A stretch of DNA of 64,000 bases from an uncultured Clostridia bacterium (GCA_904420095.1 CAJFUB010000008.1:56142-120141), one strand, 5' to 3'; counted from the stretch's first letter, positions 44,112-53,547 are shown. Notes: generated by a model not told the origin, from the letters alone. Program-made: numbers and translations.

Positions 44112-44801
44112 ATGAAAAAATCAGCTAAAATAATTGGTATACTGACTTTCTGTTTTATGGCGCTCTTCTGTCTTGCCGCTTGTGCGGGAACGCCCGTCGA
44201 TCCCCCGCCAGAGGGATGGCAGAATCCGACGCCGGATACCGGACGCCCGACATATGAGGACGCAAACGTCCTTGTCGTATATTTTTCCGTTCCGGATAAT
44301 CAGGACAACAGTTATGTAGAAGCAAACGGGGAGCAGCTTGGAAATACGCAGTATATGGCCTATGTAATACAGGAAAATACAAACGCAAACATTTTCCGTA
44401 TTCTGCCAACCACCCCTTATCCCACCGATCACAGTGCGCTTTTACAGGCTGCGCAGGAAGAGCGGCGTACAAATGCCCGTCCGGAAATCGAGGGCGTGAT
44501 TGAAAATTTTGACGCATATGACGTTGTGTTCGTCGGTTATCCGAATTGGAATTCTGATTTGCCAAATATTTTGTATACATTTTTCGACACATACGATTTT
44601 TCAGGGAAGACCATCGTACCGTTTAACACCCACGGAGGCAGCGGTTTTTCGGGAACAAGGCAGACGATTCAGCAATTAGAGCCTGATGCGGAAATGCTGG
44701 AAGGACTGAGCATTTCTCGAAGCAGGATAGATGATACCGCCGCTGCCGAGCAGGAAATCATCGATTGGCTGAACGGGATCGGTCTGCTTAAGGAGAATTG
44801 A
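44112..44801 (+). CDS. flavodoxin-domain lipoprotein
   Basis: 229 aa. Lipobox LAAC (Cys25), then a Pro-rich spacer and flavodoxin domain from about residue 52: VVYFSVPDNQDNSY, VGYPNWNSDLP, FNTHGGSGFSGT. The FMN phosphate loop is longer and lacks the usual SGxT pattern, so flavin binding may differ from the first two. AAGGAGG precedes the start. Confidence 0.86.
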   Translation: MKKSAKIIGILTFCFMALFCLAACAGTPVDPPPEGWQNPTPDTGRPTYEDANVLVVYFSVPDNQDNSYVEANGEQLGNTQYMAYVIQENTNANIFRILPTTPYPTDHSALLQAAQEERRTNARPEIEGVIENFDAYDVVFVGYPNWNSDLPNILYTFFDTYDFSGKTIVPFNTHGGSGFSGTRQTIQQLEPDAEMLEGLSISRSRIDDTAAAEQEIIDWLNGIGLLKEN

Positions 44802-44821
44802 CTCCGGCAGGAGAAGCGCCA

Positions 44822-45541
44822 ATGAAATTAAAGTCTATAATAAAAATGATAACTGACGCAGCAATGTTCGTTCTGTTCCTTCTTTTAATGGAGCGGCATC
44901 TGATCGCCGGCGCGCTGCATGAATGGCTCGGTATTGCCATGGGAATCCTGTTCTTGCTTCATAACGCGCTTAATTATAAGTGGTTCTCCGCTTTATTCAA
45001 GGGAAAATACGGGGCGCTGCGCATTGTTCAGACGACAGTGAATTTTCTTCTCTGGATTGCAATGCTTGGCTGCATGATCAGCGGCGTTCTCGTTTCAGAA
45101 AGCATATTTCCGGCAGGCGCTGCCGGCTATGAGCTCGGACGATTTCTGCACCTTGTTGCAACGGCCTGGTCCTTTGTTCTCATGTCCGTACATCTCGGTC
45201 TTCATTGGCATATATTTCTTTCGACGGCAAAGCGTGTGTCGGCAGGCATACGCATAAAAAAATTTATCTTATGGGGGTTCCGCATCCTGGCGCTTGCCGT
45301 TTGCGCATATGGGGGATGTATCCTTCTGGAAAGAAGGTTTTGGGAAGAGCTTTTTTATCTGATCGATTATACAAAAGAATATGACTATGCCAAAAATGCT
45401 TTTGTTTATCTGATCGAATCAGGGGCAATGGCCGCATTGTTCGCAGGACTTACATATTATGCGAAAAAACTCTTCTTGCATCACGGGCCGCGCCGGCTCC
45501 GAAGGAATAAAACGGAATCCGTAACAGGAGGAGAAACATGA
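44822..45541 (+). CDS. DUF4405 membrane protein (cytochrome b-like)
   Basis: 239 aa from ATG 44822 (GGAGAAG upstream). Four to five spans with paired His residues: ERHLIAGALHEWLGI, LFLLHNALNYKW, RFLHLVATAW and SVHLGLHWHIFL. His in adjacent helices is the heme-binding pattern of DUF4405/cytochrome b561-like proteins. It could pass electrons across the membrane to the surface flavodoxins encoded alongside; that link is inferred. Confidence 0.82.
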   Translation: MKLKSIIKMITDAAMFVLFLLLMERHLIAGALHEWLGIAMGILFLLHNALNYKWFSALFKGKYGALRIVQTTVNFLLWIAMLGCMISGVLVSESIFPAGAAGYELGRFLHLVATAWSFVLMSVHLGLHWHIFLSTAKRVSAGIRIKKFILWGFRILALAVCAYGGCILLERRFWEELFYLIDYTKEYDYAKNAFVYLIESGAMAALFAGLTYYAKKLFLHHGPRRLRRNKTESVTGGET

Positions 45542-46770
45542 AAAAGCTTATCGCCGTACTGCTGGGATTGATTTCCTTATTATCCGTGAGCGGCTGTGAC
45601 GCGGGGCGGCCAAACGCTCCTGCTAGCGGAGAAGAAGCTTACGGCAGCAACGAAATAACGATAACCGCAGGAGATACCATTCTAAACGCTGTAATGTACG
45701 ACAATGACACGGCCAGAGCATTTATGGACCTGCTCCCCCTTACCCTCCCGACCATTGAAAGAAGCGGGCTTGCGAAGGGCGTGCATTTACCCGAATTTCT
45801 TCCATATGACGAAGCGGCGCTGACGCGCGAATACAGCTTAGGTGAAATCGGCTATTGGCCCGGGGGCGACATTGCTATTTTTTATAATGATACGCGTTTT
45901 GAACAAACCATCGTCGATGTTATACAAATCGGGAAAATCGAACAGGGCGTAGAGCTCTTTGAACAGTACGATGGCGAAGTTACGATCACGCGGACGCGCC
46001 CGGAAGAAAGAATTTTCGAATATGAGCGCAGCGAGATGTATGCGAGCGTAAACGGCGCCGAAATTTACGGGACGGCCTATACTCCTGTCGGCGCCGGAGA
46101 ATCGATGCCGGCCGTGATTCTTTCGCACGGATACGGCGGAAACTATAATACCAACGCTTCCTATGCCCAGACCTTTGCAAGGCACGGCTATTTTGCCTAT
46201 ACGTTTGATTTCCGCGGCGGTTCACCCGGCAGCCGAAGCGATGGCAGCACCATAGAAATGTCAATTTTTACGGAGGAAGAGGATTTGAAGGCGGTTGTTT
46301 CCATGGTACAGTCCCTCGATGCTATTGACAAAGAACGAATTTTTTTATTTGGCACGAGTCAGGGCGGATTAGTATCTGCAATGGCCGCAGCAGATCTGCA
46401 GGAAGAAATATGCGGAACAATTCTGCTGTATCCCGCCTTTTCCATCGTAGACGATGCGAGAGAAATGTTTTCCGCTGCGGAAAACGTGCCAGATACGGTC
46501 GATTTCATGTGGATGACGGTTGGCAGAGCATATTTTGAAAACCTGTTTGGGTATGATCCGTATACCGATGCCGCGCGGTATGAAAAAGAGGTTTTGATCC
46601 TGCACGGCGACAGAGACGGCATCGTGCCGCTGTCAGCATCTCAAAAAGCGGCAGAATATTATGACTCTGCACAATTATATGTAATCGAAGGAGCGGGGCA
46701 CGGCTTTGGTGGATCGGACCAAGAGCTTGCCGAATCATATATATTGCGTTATTTGCGAGAGCATTCATGA
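45538..46770 (+). CDS. lipoprotein with cyclophilin-like and alpha/beta-hydrolase domains
   Basis: 410 aa. Lipobox VSGC (Cys20). Residues about 35-145 resemble the bacterial cyclophilin-like fold (ITITAGDTILNAVMYD ... WPGGDIAIFYND ... IGKIEQGVELF). Residues about 160-410 form a hydrolase with elbow GTSQGG, Asp in LILHGDRDGIVP and His in IEGAGHGFGG. Overlaps the previous gene by four bases (ATGA), so it belongs to the same operon. Extracellular esterase or peptidase activity is likely; substrate unknown. Confidence 0.85.
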   Translation: MKKLIAVLLGLISLLSVSGCDAGRPNAPASGEEAYGSNEITITAGDTILNAVMYDNDTARAFMDLLPLTLPTIERSGLAKGVHLPEFLPYDEAALTREYSLGEIGYWPGGDIAIFYNDTRFEQTIVDVIQIGKIEQGVELFEQYDGEVTITRTRPEERIFEYERSEMYASVNGAEIYGTAYTPVGAGESMPAVILSHGYGGNYNTNASYAQTFARHGYFAYTFDFRGGSPGSRSDGSTIEMSIFTEEEDLKAVVSMVQSLDAIDKERIFLFGTSQGGLVSAMAAADLQEEICGTILLYPAFSIVDDAREMFSAAENVPDTVDFMWMTVGRAYFENLFGYDPYTDAARYEKEVLILHGDRDGIVPLSASQKAAEYYDSAQLYVIEGAGHGFGGSDQELAESYILRYLREHS

Positions 46771-46791
46771 TTTCTACAGAATTTTACAGAT

Positions 46792-46820
46792 CACGGGAAG
46801 CGTGCAGGGAGCTTCCCGTG
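46792..46820 (+). terminator. hairpin at the end of the flavodoxin operon
   Basis: CACGGGAAGC/GCTTCCCGTG stem 21 bases after the hydrolase stop; the T-run is poor (CAGCTTTGC), so termination is probable but not certain. Confidence 0.5.
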
Positions 46821-46911
46821 CAGCTTTGCATTTATCAATTTTTCTGTTACAATACAGGTAATTCGATTCTGCAGTATTATAATCATTCCCACAGACCGGC
46901 AAAGGAGAAAA

Positions 46912-47964
46912 ATGACAGAACGTATATTATCATTGCGCGCCGCAGACGGCTATGGAATTTTGCTGAAGCTAAGTGAGCCTGAGAAGAAAGGCCGCAAAGC
47001 TGTTGTATTTGTGAACGGAAGCGGGCCAAATACATACGATAACAAGAGGCAATTGCCGGACGGCACACTTTTCAGCTATTTCGATCTGTTTGCCTCGCAG
47101 TTTACAAATCGGAAAATCGCTTTCTGCCGATACAGCACGCGAGGTGTTTTTCCCGGGGAGCAGCCGCCGCTTTTTGCCGAAATCAACGAAAAGGAATACC
47201 AAACGTATTTGCCTCATACCTCCGTTTCGGACATTGAAGCAATCGTCTTGTATTTGAATCGAATCGGATACGACAAAATATTTTTGCTGGGCTGGAGCGA
47301 GGGCTCTATTCTTGCTCCGCTTGTTGTACGGAACGAAGCCGTAAAAATCGACGCGCTTCTTCTGGCCGGATATTGCAATGAAAATCTCAAAAAAATTCTG
47401 ACATGGCAGTTAACCGGGAATGCTTCCTTGATTTTTTACCGCCGTCTGTTCGATTATCATCGCAGGGGGTATATTTCCAGGGAAGATTTTGAGGAGGATC
47501 GCTTTCATGTCCGCGACCAATTATTCGGCGGCCATTCTTTTGCGGAAATCGACTTGGATCACGACGGAATTCTTACGGAAAAAGACTTCGCCCCCGCTTC
47601 CATCGAGCATTTAAACGCGATGCTTCGCGCGATTGAATCGAACGATGACGAATGGCTGAAAAACAATCACAGCGTGCGTCTGACATCAGCGTGGTTCAAA
47701 GAGCATTTTTCGCTTAAGCCGAACAAAAAAATACTGCCCCGGCTAAATCTCCCGATCCACATTTTCAGCGGTGAATACGATATGATGACGCCCTCCTTTT
47801 ACGCAGACGATATCGAAAGCGAGTTTGCAAAGCGCGGCAAAACAAATCTAACCGTTCACCGTTTTCAAAATCATGATCACGATCTGAATTATATGCATTA
47901 TATCGTCTATGGGAAAATTTCTGAGGGAATCATGGCGATCCTGAATACTGCCGCCGCCCTGTGA
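46912..47964 (+). CDS. alpha/beta hydrolase with EF-hand-like loop
   Basis: 350 aa. Nucleophile elbow GWSEGS near residue 127, Asp in FSGEYDMMTP, His in NHDHDLNY. A lid insertion at about residues 165-250 contains DLDHDGILTEKDF, which fits the calcium EF-hand loop DxDxDGxxxxxDF. No signal peptide, so cytoplasmic. AAAGGAG precedes the start, and a TATAAT box lies at about 46876. Not clearly part of the upstream operon. Confidence 0.82.
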   Translation: MTERILSLRAADGYGILLKLSEPEKKGRKAVVFVNGSGPNTYDNKRQLPDGTLFSYFDLFASQFTNRKIAFCRYSTRGVFPGEQPPLFAEINEKEYQTYLPHTSVSDIEAIVLYLNRIGYDKIFLLGWSEGSILAPLVVRNEAVKIDALLLAGYCNENLKKILTWQLTGNASLIFYRRLFDYHRRGYISREDFEEDRFHVRDQLFGGHSFAEIDLDHDGILTEKDFAPASIEHLNAMLRAIESNDDEWLKNNHSVRLTSAWFKEHFSLKPNKKILPRLNLPIHIFSGEYDMMTPSFYADDIESEFAKRGKTNLTVHRFQNHDHDLNYMHYIVYGKISEGIMAILNTAAAL

Positions 47965-48104
47965 AATGCCGTCCGTCCGATTTATGCGACAGGAAAAGCG
48001 CCGGCAACCTTCCTGCCTAATCGCCGAATTCAGAGTCTGCATTAGAAGCTGGAATTTCCTGATAAGCAGGCGTTGCGTTTCAACGCGCGTTCTTCTGATC
48101 CCTT

Positions 48105-49235
48105 TCAGCGCTCCTTCTTAAAATATTGGTAATAACAGCATTCCAGGCGTCCGTTGTACAGCTTTCTGCGTTTGTCCGCCTTTCGTCCAAACTCTTTTTC
48201 AAAGGATTTGTCCGACGTGATAATAAAATACGACCAGTCCTCAAACGTTTTAAAATGCGCGCCCATTCCCCTGTACAGCGCGCGGGCGCCCGCCGCATCC
48301 TCAAGCCGTTCCCCGTAAGGAGGATTTGTAATCAGAAAGCCCTGACGATATCGCGACGCCGTTTTTGTATAATCCAGCTTCTGGAAATGGATGCATCCCT
48401 CTACGCCCGCAAGCCGTGCGTTTTCTTTCGCCTGGCGGATTGCAAAATAGTCAATATCGGATGCATAAATCCGAAGTCCCGCCTCTTCGTCGGAACGGAT
48501 GACGGAACGTGCCGCCTCTCTTGCGCGTTCTGCAAGCCCTGCGCCGCAGCAGGCCCATTTTTCAAATGCAAAAGAGCGGTTCAGTCCGGGCGCAATATTT
48601 TTTCCGATCATAGCCGCTTCAATCGGGATCGTACCGGAACCGCAGAACGGGTCGAGCAGCGCCCGATCGGGCTTCCATCTGCTCAGGTCCAGCATGGCGC
48701 AGGCCAGCGTTTCTTTGATCGGGGCTTTCCCGGCGGTTTCCCGATACCCTCTTTTATGGAGTCCTGTTCCGGACGTATCCAACGTCAGAAGCGCCGTATC
48801 GTTCAGAAGCGCCACTTCAATTTTATATACGGCTCCCGTTTCTTCGAACCAATTCCTGTGATAAACGCTTTTCAAGCGCTCCACGACGGCCTTCTTCACG
48901 ATTGCCTGACAATCCGGCACGCTGTGGAGAACGGATTTTACCGATTTCCCGGAAACCGGAAAGCAGGCATCCTCCGGAAGGAATTCTTCCCAGGGAATCG
49001 CTTTCGTGCCCTGGAAAAGATCTTCAAAGCTTTCGGCACGGAACTCCCCCATTTTGATAAAAACGCGGTCGGCGCACCGGAGCCAGAGATTTACCCGCGC
49101 CACGGTTTCAAAATCCCCCGTAAAATCAATTCTTCCATTTTGGATCACTATGTTTTCCGCATGCAGCGTCTTCAGTTCAAAGGCCGCGCATGATTCAACG
49201 CCAAAGGCGGCCGAGGCGATCAAATCCATCTTCAT
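48105..49235 (-). CDS. THUMP-domain rRNA/tRNA N2-guanosine methyltransferase (RlmL/YpsC type)
   Basis: 376 aa. N-terminal ferredoxin-like plus THUMP region (about 1-155), then a Rossmann methyltransferase: LLDPFCGSGTIPIEAAMIG (motif I region) and the catalytic ITNPPYGER (motif IV NPPY) typical of N2-guanine methylation. Equivalent to YpsC, which modifies 23S rRNA G2445. Starts inside the end of the RluA gene (40-base overlap), so the RNA-modification genes form one operon. Confidence 0.93.
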   Translation of the reverse strand: MKMDLIASAAFGVESCAAFELKTLHAENIVIQNGRIDFTGDFETVARVNLWLRCADRVFIKMGEFRAESFEDLFQGTKAIPWEEFLPEDACFPVSGKSVKSVLHSVPDCQAIVKKAVVERLKSVYHRNWFEETGAVYKIEVALLNDTALLTLDTSGTGLHKRGYRETAGKAPIKETLACAMLDLSRWKPDRALLDPFCGSGTIPIEAAMIGKNIAPGLNRSFAFEKWACCGAGLAERAREAARSVIRSDEEAGLRIYASDIDYFAIRQAKENARLAGVEGCIHFQKLDYTKTASRYRQGFLITNPPYGERLEDAAGARALYRGMGAHFKTFEDWSYFIITSDKSFEKEFGRKADKRRKLYNGRLECCYYQYFKKER

Positions 49236-49959
49236 AAAATCCTTTCAGATACTCTCTGCACAGCCGGCTCACGTCTTCCTCCCCGGCCGCCCTCCAGGGC
49301 AAAGCGGAAGGCGGCGCGCTTTTCAGCAGAAGCGTTTCCTCGCGAACCGGGTGCTTTACGCAAATTACGGACGACCAGAGCGCCGGGTAAGAAAGGCGGC
49401 CAGGCGTCACACGTTTTCCTCCGTATTTGACGTCATCCGCCAGAGGATGTCCGCTGAGCGCCAGCTGCGCCCGAATCTGATGCGTCCGGCCCGTAACCGG
49501 CACCGCAAAAACAAGCGTATCGTTTCCGCAGACGGCTACCGTCTCATAAATCAGCACGCAGCGCTTTCCTCTGTCGGGATCGTGCGTCACAATGTTCTTT
49601 TTCTCGTCTTTATACAGCGCATGGACCAGTACGCCCGCCGATTTTCGAATCGTTCCTTCCGCCAGGGCAAAATATCCCTTCCGGAACCTTCCCTCCCTCA
49701 GCTCCGCCGAAAGGCGGGACGCGCCTTTTGAGGTTTTTGCAAAAAGCATCGTGCCGCCTACATTGCGGTCCAGCCGATGAACGAGCCCGACAAAGGCATT
49801 GCCCGGCTTATGGTATTTAACGCGCAAATAATCGTTCACGACGGAAAGCATGTCCGAGCCTGCCGGCGTGCGTCCGTCCGGCTGAGACAGCAGGCCCGGC
49901 GGCTTGATCACGCCGATCACATGATTATCTTCGTAAAGGATCTGAAGCTCTGTTTTCAT
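49195..49959 (-). CDS. RluA family pseudouridine synthase
   Basis: 254 aa from ATG 49959, which overlaps the upstream stop as ATGA. Catalytic motif LVHRLDRNVGGTMLFAKT contains the essential Asp; VTGRTHQIRAQLALSGHPL is the second family motif. No S4 domain, so RluA-type rather than RluB/RsuA. Modifies an rRNA or tRNA uridine; site not determinable. Confidence 0.93.
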   Translation of the reverse strand: MKTELQILYEDNHVIGVIKPPGLLSQPDGRTPAGSDMLSVVNDYLRVKYHKPGNAFVGLVHRLDRNVGGTMLFAKTSKGASRLSAELREGRFRKGYFALAEGTIRKSAGVLVHALYKDEKKNIVTHDPDRGKRCVLIYETVAVCGNDTLVFAVPVTGRTHQIRAQLALSGHPLADDVKYGGKRVTPGRLSYPALWSSVICVKHPVREETLLLKSAPPSALPWRAAGEEDVSRLCREYLKGFYEDGFDRLGRLWR

Positions 49960-50840
49960 TCGTCGGATTTCCATGCCGCATAGGAACCGCACGGCAGAAA
50001 GGTTCCTTCCATTGAACGGATCGGAAGCAGAACGTCGCCGTGATCGATTCGGCCCCGTGCCGGGAAGGCCTTAAAATGGATTCGGAGGATATTCGCTGTT
50101 ACGGAGGAAGAAAAGCCGGTCGTATAAGAATTCAGCAGGAAAAACAGCGGCTGCTTTCCAAGCAGGCGGACGCACTCTCCTGCAAAATCAAACAGGCTGT
50201 CCTCCAGCTTCCAGACTTCTCCGCCCGGGCCTCTTCCGTAAGAAGGCGGATCCATGATCACCGCATCATACGTATTCCCCCTGCGAAGCTCCCTGGCTAC
50301 GAATTTGAAGGCGTCGTCAACGATATATCGGATCCTGTTCCCGGAAAGTCCGGAAAGCTCAGCGTTTTCGCGCGCCCGCGCAACCATGCCCTTCGACGCG
50401 TCCACATGACAAACCTCCGCGCCCGCTTCGGAAACCGCCGCCGTCGCGCCGCCCGTATAACCAAATAAATTGAGAACCTTGACGCTGCCGCCCGCGGCAG
50501 CTCTGCGGGAAATCATCGCCCGCATCCAATCCCAGTTCGCCGCCTGCTCCGGAAAGAGGCCCGTATGCTTAAAGCCAGTCGGTTCAACGTAAAATTTAAG
50601 CGAATCATATTGGACGGTCCATTTCGGCGGCAGCGTTTTATAGAAGCTCCACGAGCCTCCGCCGCTCCGGCTTCTGCTGTACTTTGCATCCGCCCGGCGC
50701 CACAGCTCCGGCCGGACCGGCTTCCAGATCGCCTGCGGATCCGGACGGGAAAGGATCACATCCTTCCAGCGTTCCAGCTTCATGCCGTTTCCTGCGTCCA
50801 GGATTTCATAATCTTTCCAACGGTCGGCCGTAATGTCCAT
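49956..50840 (-). CDS. RlmI-like class I rRNA methyltransferase
   Basis: 294 aa. Rossmann core VLNLFGYTGGATAAVSEAGA, motif IV VIMDPPSYGRGPGG. The short form lacks an N-terminal PUA domain seen in RlmI/RlmK. Methylates cytosine or related bases in 23S rRNA by family analogy. Between egsA/araM and rluA, four-base overlap with the latter. Confidence 0.88.
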   Translation of the reverse strand: MDITADRWKDYEILDAGNGMKLERWKDVILSRPDPQAIWKPVRPELWRRADAKYSRSRSGGGSWSFYKTLPPKWTVQYDSLKFYVEPTGFKHTGLFPEQAANWDWMRAMISRRAAAGGSVKVLNLFGYTGGATAAVSEAGAEVCHVDASKGMVARARENAELSGLSGNRIRYIVDDAFKFVARELRRGNTYDAVIMDPPSYGRGPGGEVWKLEDSLFDFAGECVRLLGKQPLFFLLNSYTTGFSSSVTANILRIHFKAFPARGRIDHGDVLLPIRSMEGTFLPCGSYAAWKSDE

Positions 50841-50843
50841 CCT

Positions 50844-52118
50844 CTACCTGCCCATTCTTTTCGCGACTTCCTCGGCAACCTCGTCCAGCATGCCGTGATC
50901 GCGTGTAAAATTAAAAATCGTATAACGCGGCCTGATTTTGTAGCCGTTTCGAAGACTTTCCAGGAACAGCTCATTTGAAATGCCAAGCTCCGCCGGCGTC
51001 AGAGCGCTTCCTGCTTTTGCATAAATCTCCCGCAGGAAGTCGGGCTTCGGCGCGTGAACCTCCGCCACTACTTCAAAGCGTCTGCTCATAATGTCATACA
51101 CTTCGGCAGAGGCAATCGATGCAAGCCCTACGGAATTTCCGTGGAGCGGATGCGGGACGCCCTTTTCGATTGCGGCAAGCTCCCAATAATGAGCCAGATG
51201 ATGCTCGCTTCCCGACGCCGGACGCGTGTACCCGGTAATTCCCATGGAAATTCCCGTAAGAATCAGCGCCTCGTTCATGCGTTCCACGGCATCCTCCTCA
51301 CGACGGAAATACCGTTCCGTGTTAGCGACGCAGAGATCGACTGCATTCTGCACGAGCCGCGCTGTGATTTCACAATAATGCTCGTCGTTGACGGCCTTCG
51401 TCAGCCGCCAGTCGGAAAGCGCCGTGTATTTTCCGACGACGTCTCCGTATCCCGCGCGCATCAGCTCCATCGGCGCATCCTTCATGATGCCGGTATCCGC
51501 AACGATGCAGGAATGGTAATGCGCGGGATAAGTAATTTTATGGCCGCCGATCACGAACGCGGCATTCATGGAGGCATACCCGTCCATCGAAGGCGCTGTG
51601 CCTACCACAACGGACCGCCGTCCCGTTTTATAAGAAACAAGCTTTGTAAGATCGCTGATCGTACCGCTTCCTACGCCCAGCAGGATGCCCACGTCGTCCG
51701 TAACGTGTACAAGGATCGTGCCGAGCGCGGCTTCATCCGGTATCAGCACCGGATAGTTTTTCGTAGAAAGCTCGAGGATTTTCGTACGGAAGCCTGCGGC
51801 GCGGAGCAGCTCATCCGTTTTCCGTCCGCCCGCTTCCCAGGTGTTCCGGTCGCAAAGCAGCAAAATCGTGCGCTCTTTCTGCTCCTCCGCCGAGCCCAGG
51901 ACCTCCGGCAGCCGTTCCAGAGCGCCGCTTCCGGAAAGCAGATGTTCCATGTCGATCCGGTGTGTTCTGCCGCAGACACAGTCGAATTTGTAGCCGGGCA
52001 GTTCTTCAAGCCCCATCGTCAAGATCCGCTCCGCCTGCCTGCGAAACGCTTCCGTCAGTCTCGACGGATCGACCGGCTCGGATCTCTGCCATTCCAAGAT
52101 AACTTTTTCTTGTTCCAT
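50844..52118 (-). CDS. egsA: sn-glycerol-1-phosphate dehydrogenase (AraM/EgsA)
   Basis: 424 aa. Makes glycerol-1-phosphate from DHAP with NAD(P)H. Nucleotide loop LLGVGSGTISDLTK, substrate region VVGTAPSMDGYAS, and metal ligands Asp in AGYGDVVGKYTALSDW, plus His in SGSEHHLAHYWE and PHPLHGNSVG. In bacilli AraM feeds PcrB to make archaea-type ether lipids. Preceded by tRNA-Pro with its own terminator, so it likely has an independent promoter. Confidence 0.94.
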   Translation of the reverse strand: MEQEKVILEWQRSEPVDPSRLTEAFRRQAERILTMGLEELPGYKFDCVCGRTHRIDMEHLLSGSGALERLPEVLGSAEEQKERTILLLCDRNTWEAGGRKTDELLRAAGFRTKILELSTKNYPVLIPDEAALGTILVHVTDDVGILLGVGSGTISDLTKLVSYKTGRRSVVVGTAPSMDGYASMNAAFVIGGHKITYPAHYHSCIVADTGIMKDAPMELMRAGYGDVVGKYTALSDWRLTKAVNDEHYCEITARLVQNAVDLCVANTERYFRREEDAVERMNEALILTGISMGITGYTRPASGSEHHLAHYWELAAIEKGVPHPLHGNSVGLASIASAEVYDIMSRRFEVVAEVHAPKPDFLREIYAKAGSALTPAELGISNELFLESLRNGYKIRPRYTIFNFTRDHGMLDEVAEEVAKRMGR

Positions 52119-52162
52119 TTAAACGCCGCATCCTTTATATAGAATCGTCCCGGAAATTGAAA

Positions 52163-52209
52163 GAAATGCCATGTTTCAGCTCTCTTGCAACGCTGAAGCA
52201 TGGCATTTC
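52163..52209 (-). terminator. tRNA-Pro terminator
   Basis: GAAATGCCATG ... CATGGCATTTC stem with a second inner stem TTCAGC/GCTGAA, followed on the minus strand by TTTCAATTT. Confidence 0.75.
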
Positions 52210-52212
52210 GTC

Positions 52213-52290
52213 TGGTCGGAGTGACCTGACTTGAACAGGCGACCTCTTGCACCCCAAGCAAGCACTCTAGCCAAACTGAGCTACACCCCG
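52213..52290 (-). tRNA. tRNA-Pro (GGG anticodon)
   Basis: Acceptor CGGGGTG pairs with CACTCCG with the C1-G72 pair typical of tRNA-Pro. Anticodon stem CTTGC/GCAAG encloses TTGGGGT, anticodon GGG. T arm GCCTGTTCAAGTCAGGT, discriminator A, encoded CCA at 52213-52215. Confidence 0.96.
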
Positions 52291-52341
52291 AAAACGTTAG
52301 CTATCCTAACACATTTTAGGTCATCCGTCAATCCTTATTTT

Positions 52342-53526
52342 CTAACAGTGAATCACTTCGATGCCGCGAAACGCCGTATCCTCCAATCCGGCAAAATCCG
52401 CTTTCTTTTCTTCTTCCAGAACCTCGTTCAGAGACGGACGTGTTTTCGGATGCTTTGGGGTGAACACGGTGCAGCAGTCCTCATACGGTAAAATACTCGT
52501 TTCAAACGTCCCGATCCTGCGGGAAACGGCGACAACCTCCATTTTATCCATCCCGATCAGAGGACGGAAAACCGGCATGTCTGCGGCGTTGTCCGTACAG
52601 TATAACGCCTGCATCGTCTGACTTGCCACCTGCCCGACGCTTTCGCCGGTTACCAGAGCGGAGCAGCCGTTTTTCCGCGCTGCGCGTTCCGCAATGCGCA
52701 TCATCGACCGGCGCATCAAAACGGTTGAAAGCTCTTCCCGGCAATTCGAATCGATCGCAAGCTGAACCTCCGTAAACGGTACGACCAGCAGCTTGATGCC
52801 GCCGGAATAGCGTCCTACGATCCGCGCAAGCTCGACGACCTTATCCTTGGCGCGCTCGCTGGTATACGGATAGCTGTAGAAATGTACGGCGCAGAGACTC
52901 ACTCCCCTTTTTGCAATCATGTAGCCGGCGACCGGGCTGTCGATCCCGCCGGAAATCAAAAGGCAGGCTTTCCCGTTCGTGCCCGTAGGCATTCCGCCCG
53001 GCGCTTCAATAATCTCCGAATAAAGGTAAGCAGCCTCACGCACCTCGATATAAAGAATAAAGTCGGGATGATTCACGTCCACATGAAGATTTTCATACGT
53101 TTCCACCAAATCGCCGCCGATTTCCGAGGAAATTTCAGGAGACGTCATCGGAAACGTCTTCAGGCCGCGTTTCGTTTCTATTTTAAATGTAAATTCAGTC
53201 TTACCGGCTTTGCTGCCGCCGTCGAGTATATTGCGGACGACCTCTTTTGCAAGCGTCGAAATGTCGGAGTATTCAGAACGCGTTACGTAAGCGGGACTGA
53301 CGGATACCAGCCCGAATACGCCGGAAAGCCGCTCCAAAGCCGTTTCAAAATCAAAATTTTCGGTTTCCGGTTCAACATAATAACGCGACTGCGACCAGCG
53401 GATATGACACGCGCCGCAGTCCGAAAGCGCCGCCCGCATATTGCGGGCCAGTCTCTGCTCGAAGACAGAACGGTTCAAGCCCTTCAGGGCAATTTCCCCG
53501 ATCCTTGCTAAGATCACTTTCTCCAT
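52342..53526 (-). CDS. thiI: tRNA 4-thiouridine synthetase ThiI
   Basis: 394 aa. Ferredoxin-like and THUMP domains (about 1-170) bind tRNA; PP-loop SGGIDS at 192-197 adenylates U8. It lacks the C-terminal rhodanese domain of E. coli ThiI, as in Bacillus, where a dedicated cysteine desulfurase (NifZ) hands over sulfur. Here that partner is the upstream TrmD-fused desulfurase, 21 bases away. Makes s4U8 in tRNA and possibly supplies thiamin sulfur. Confidence 0.95.
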   Translation of the reverse strand: MEKVILARIGEIALKGLNRSVFEQRLARNMRAALSDCGACHIRWSQSRYYVEPETENFDFETALERLSGVFGLVSVSPAYVTRSEYSDISTLAKEVVRNILDGGSKAGKTEFTFKIETKRGLKTFPMTSPEISSEIGGDLVETYENLHVDVNHPDFILYIEVREAAYLYSEIIEAPGGMPTGTNGKACLLISGGIDSPVAGYMIAKRGVSLCAVHFYSYPYTSERAKDKVVELARIVGRYSGGIKLLVVPFTEVQLAIDSNCREELSTVLMRRSMMRIAERAARKNGCSALVTGESVGQVASQTMQALYCTDNAADMPVFRPLIGMDKMEVVAVSRRIGTFETSILPYEDCCTVFTPKHPKTRPSLNEVLEEEKKADFAGLEDTAFRGIEVIHC

Positions 53527-53547
53527 CTCGTACCATTCCCTTCTAAA

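Noticed and set aside
52297..52315. Eighth GTTAG/CTAAC site near tRNA-Pro
   Set aside because: The spacer is five bases rather than six and it lies between thiI and the tRNA, where a simple hairpin explains it.
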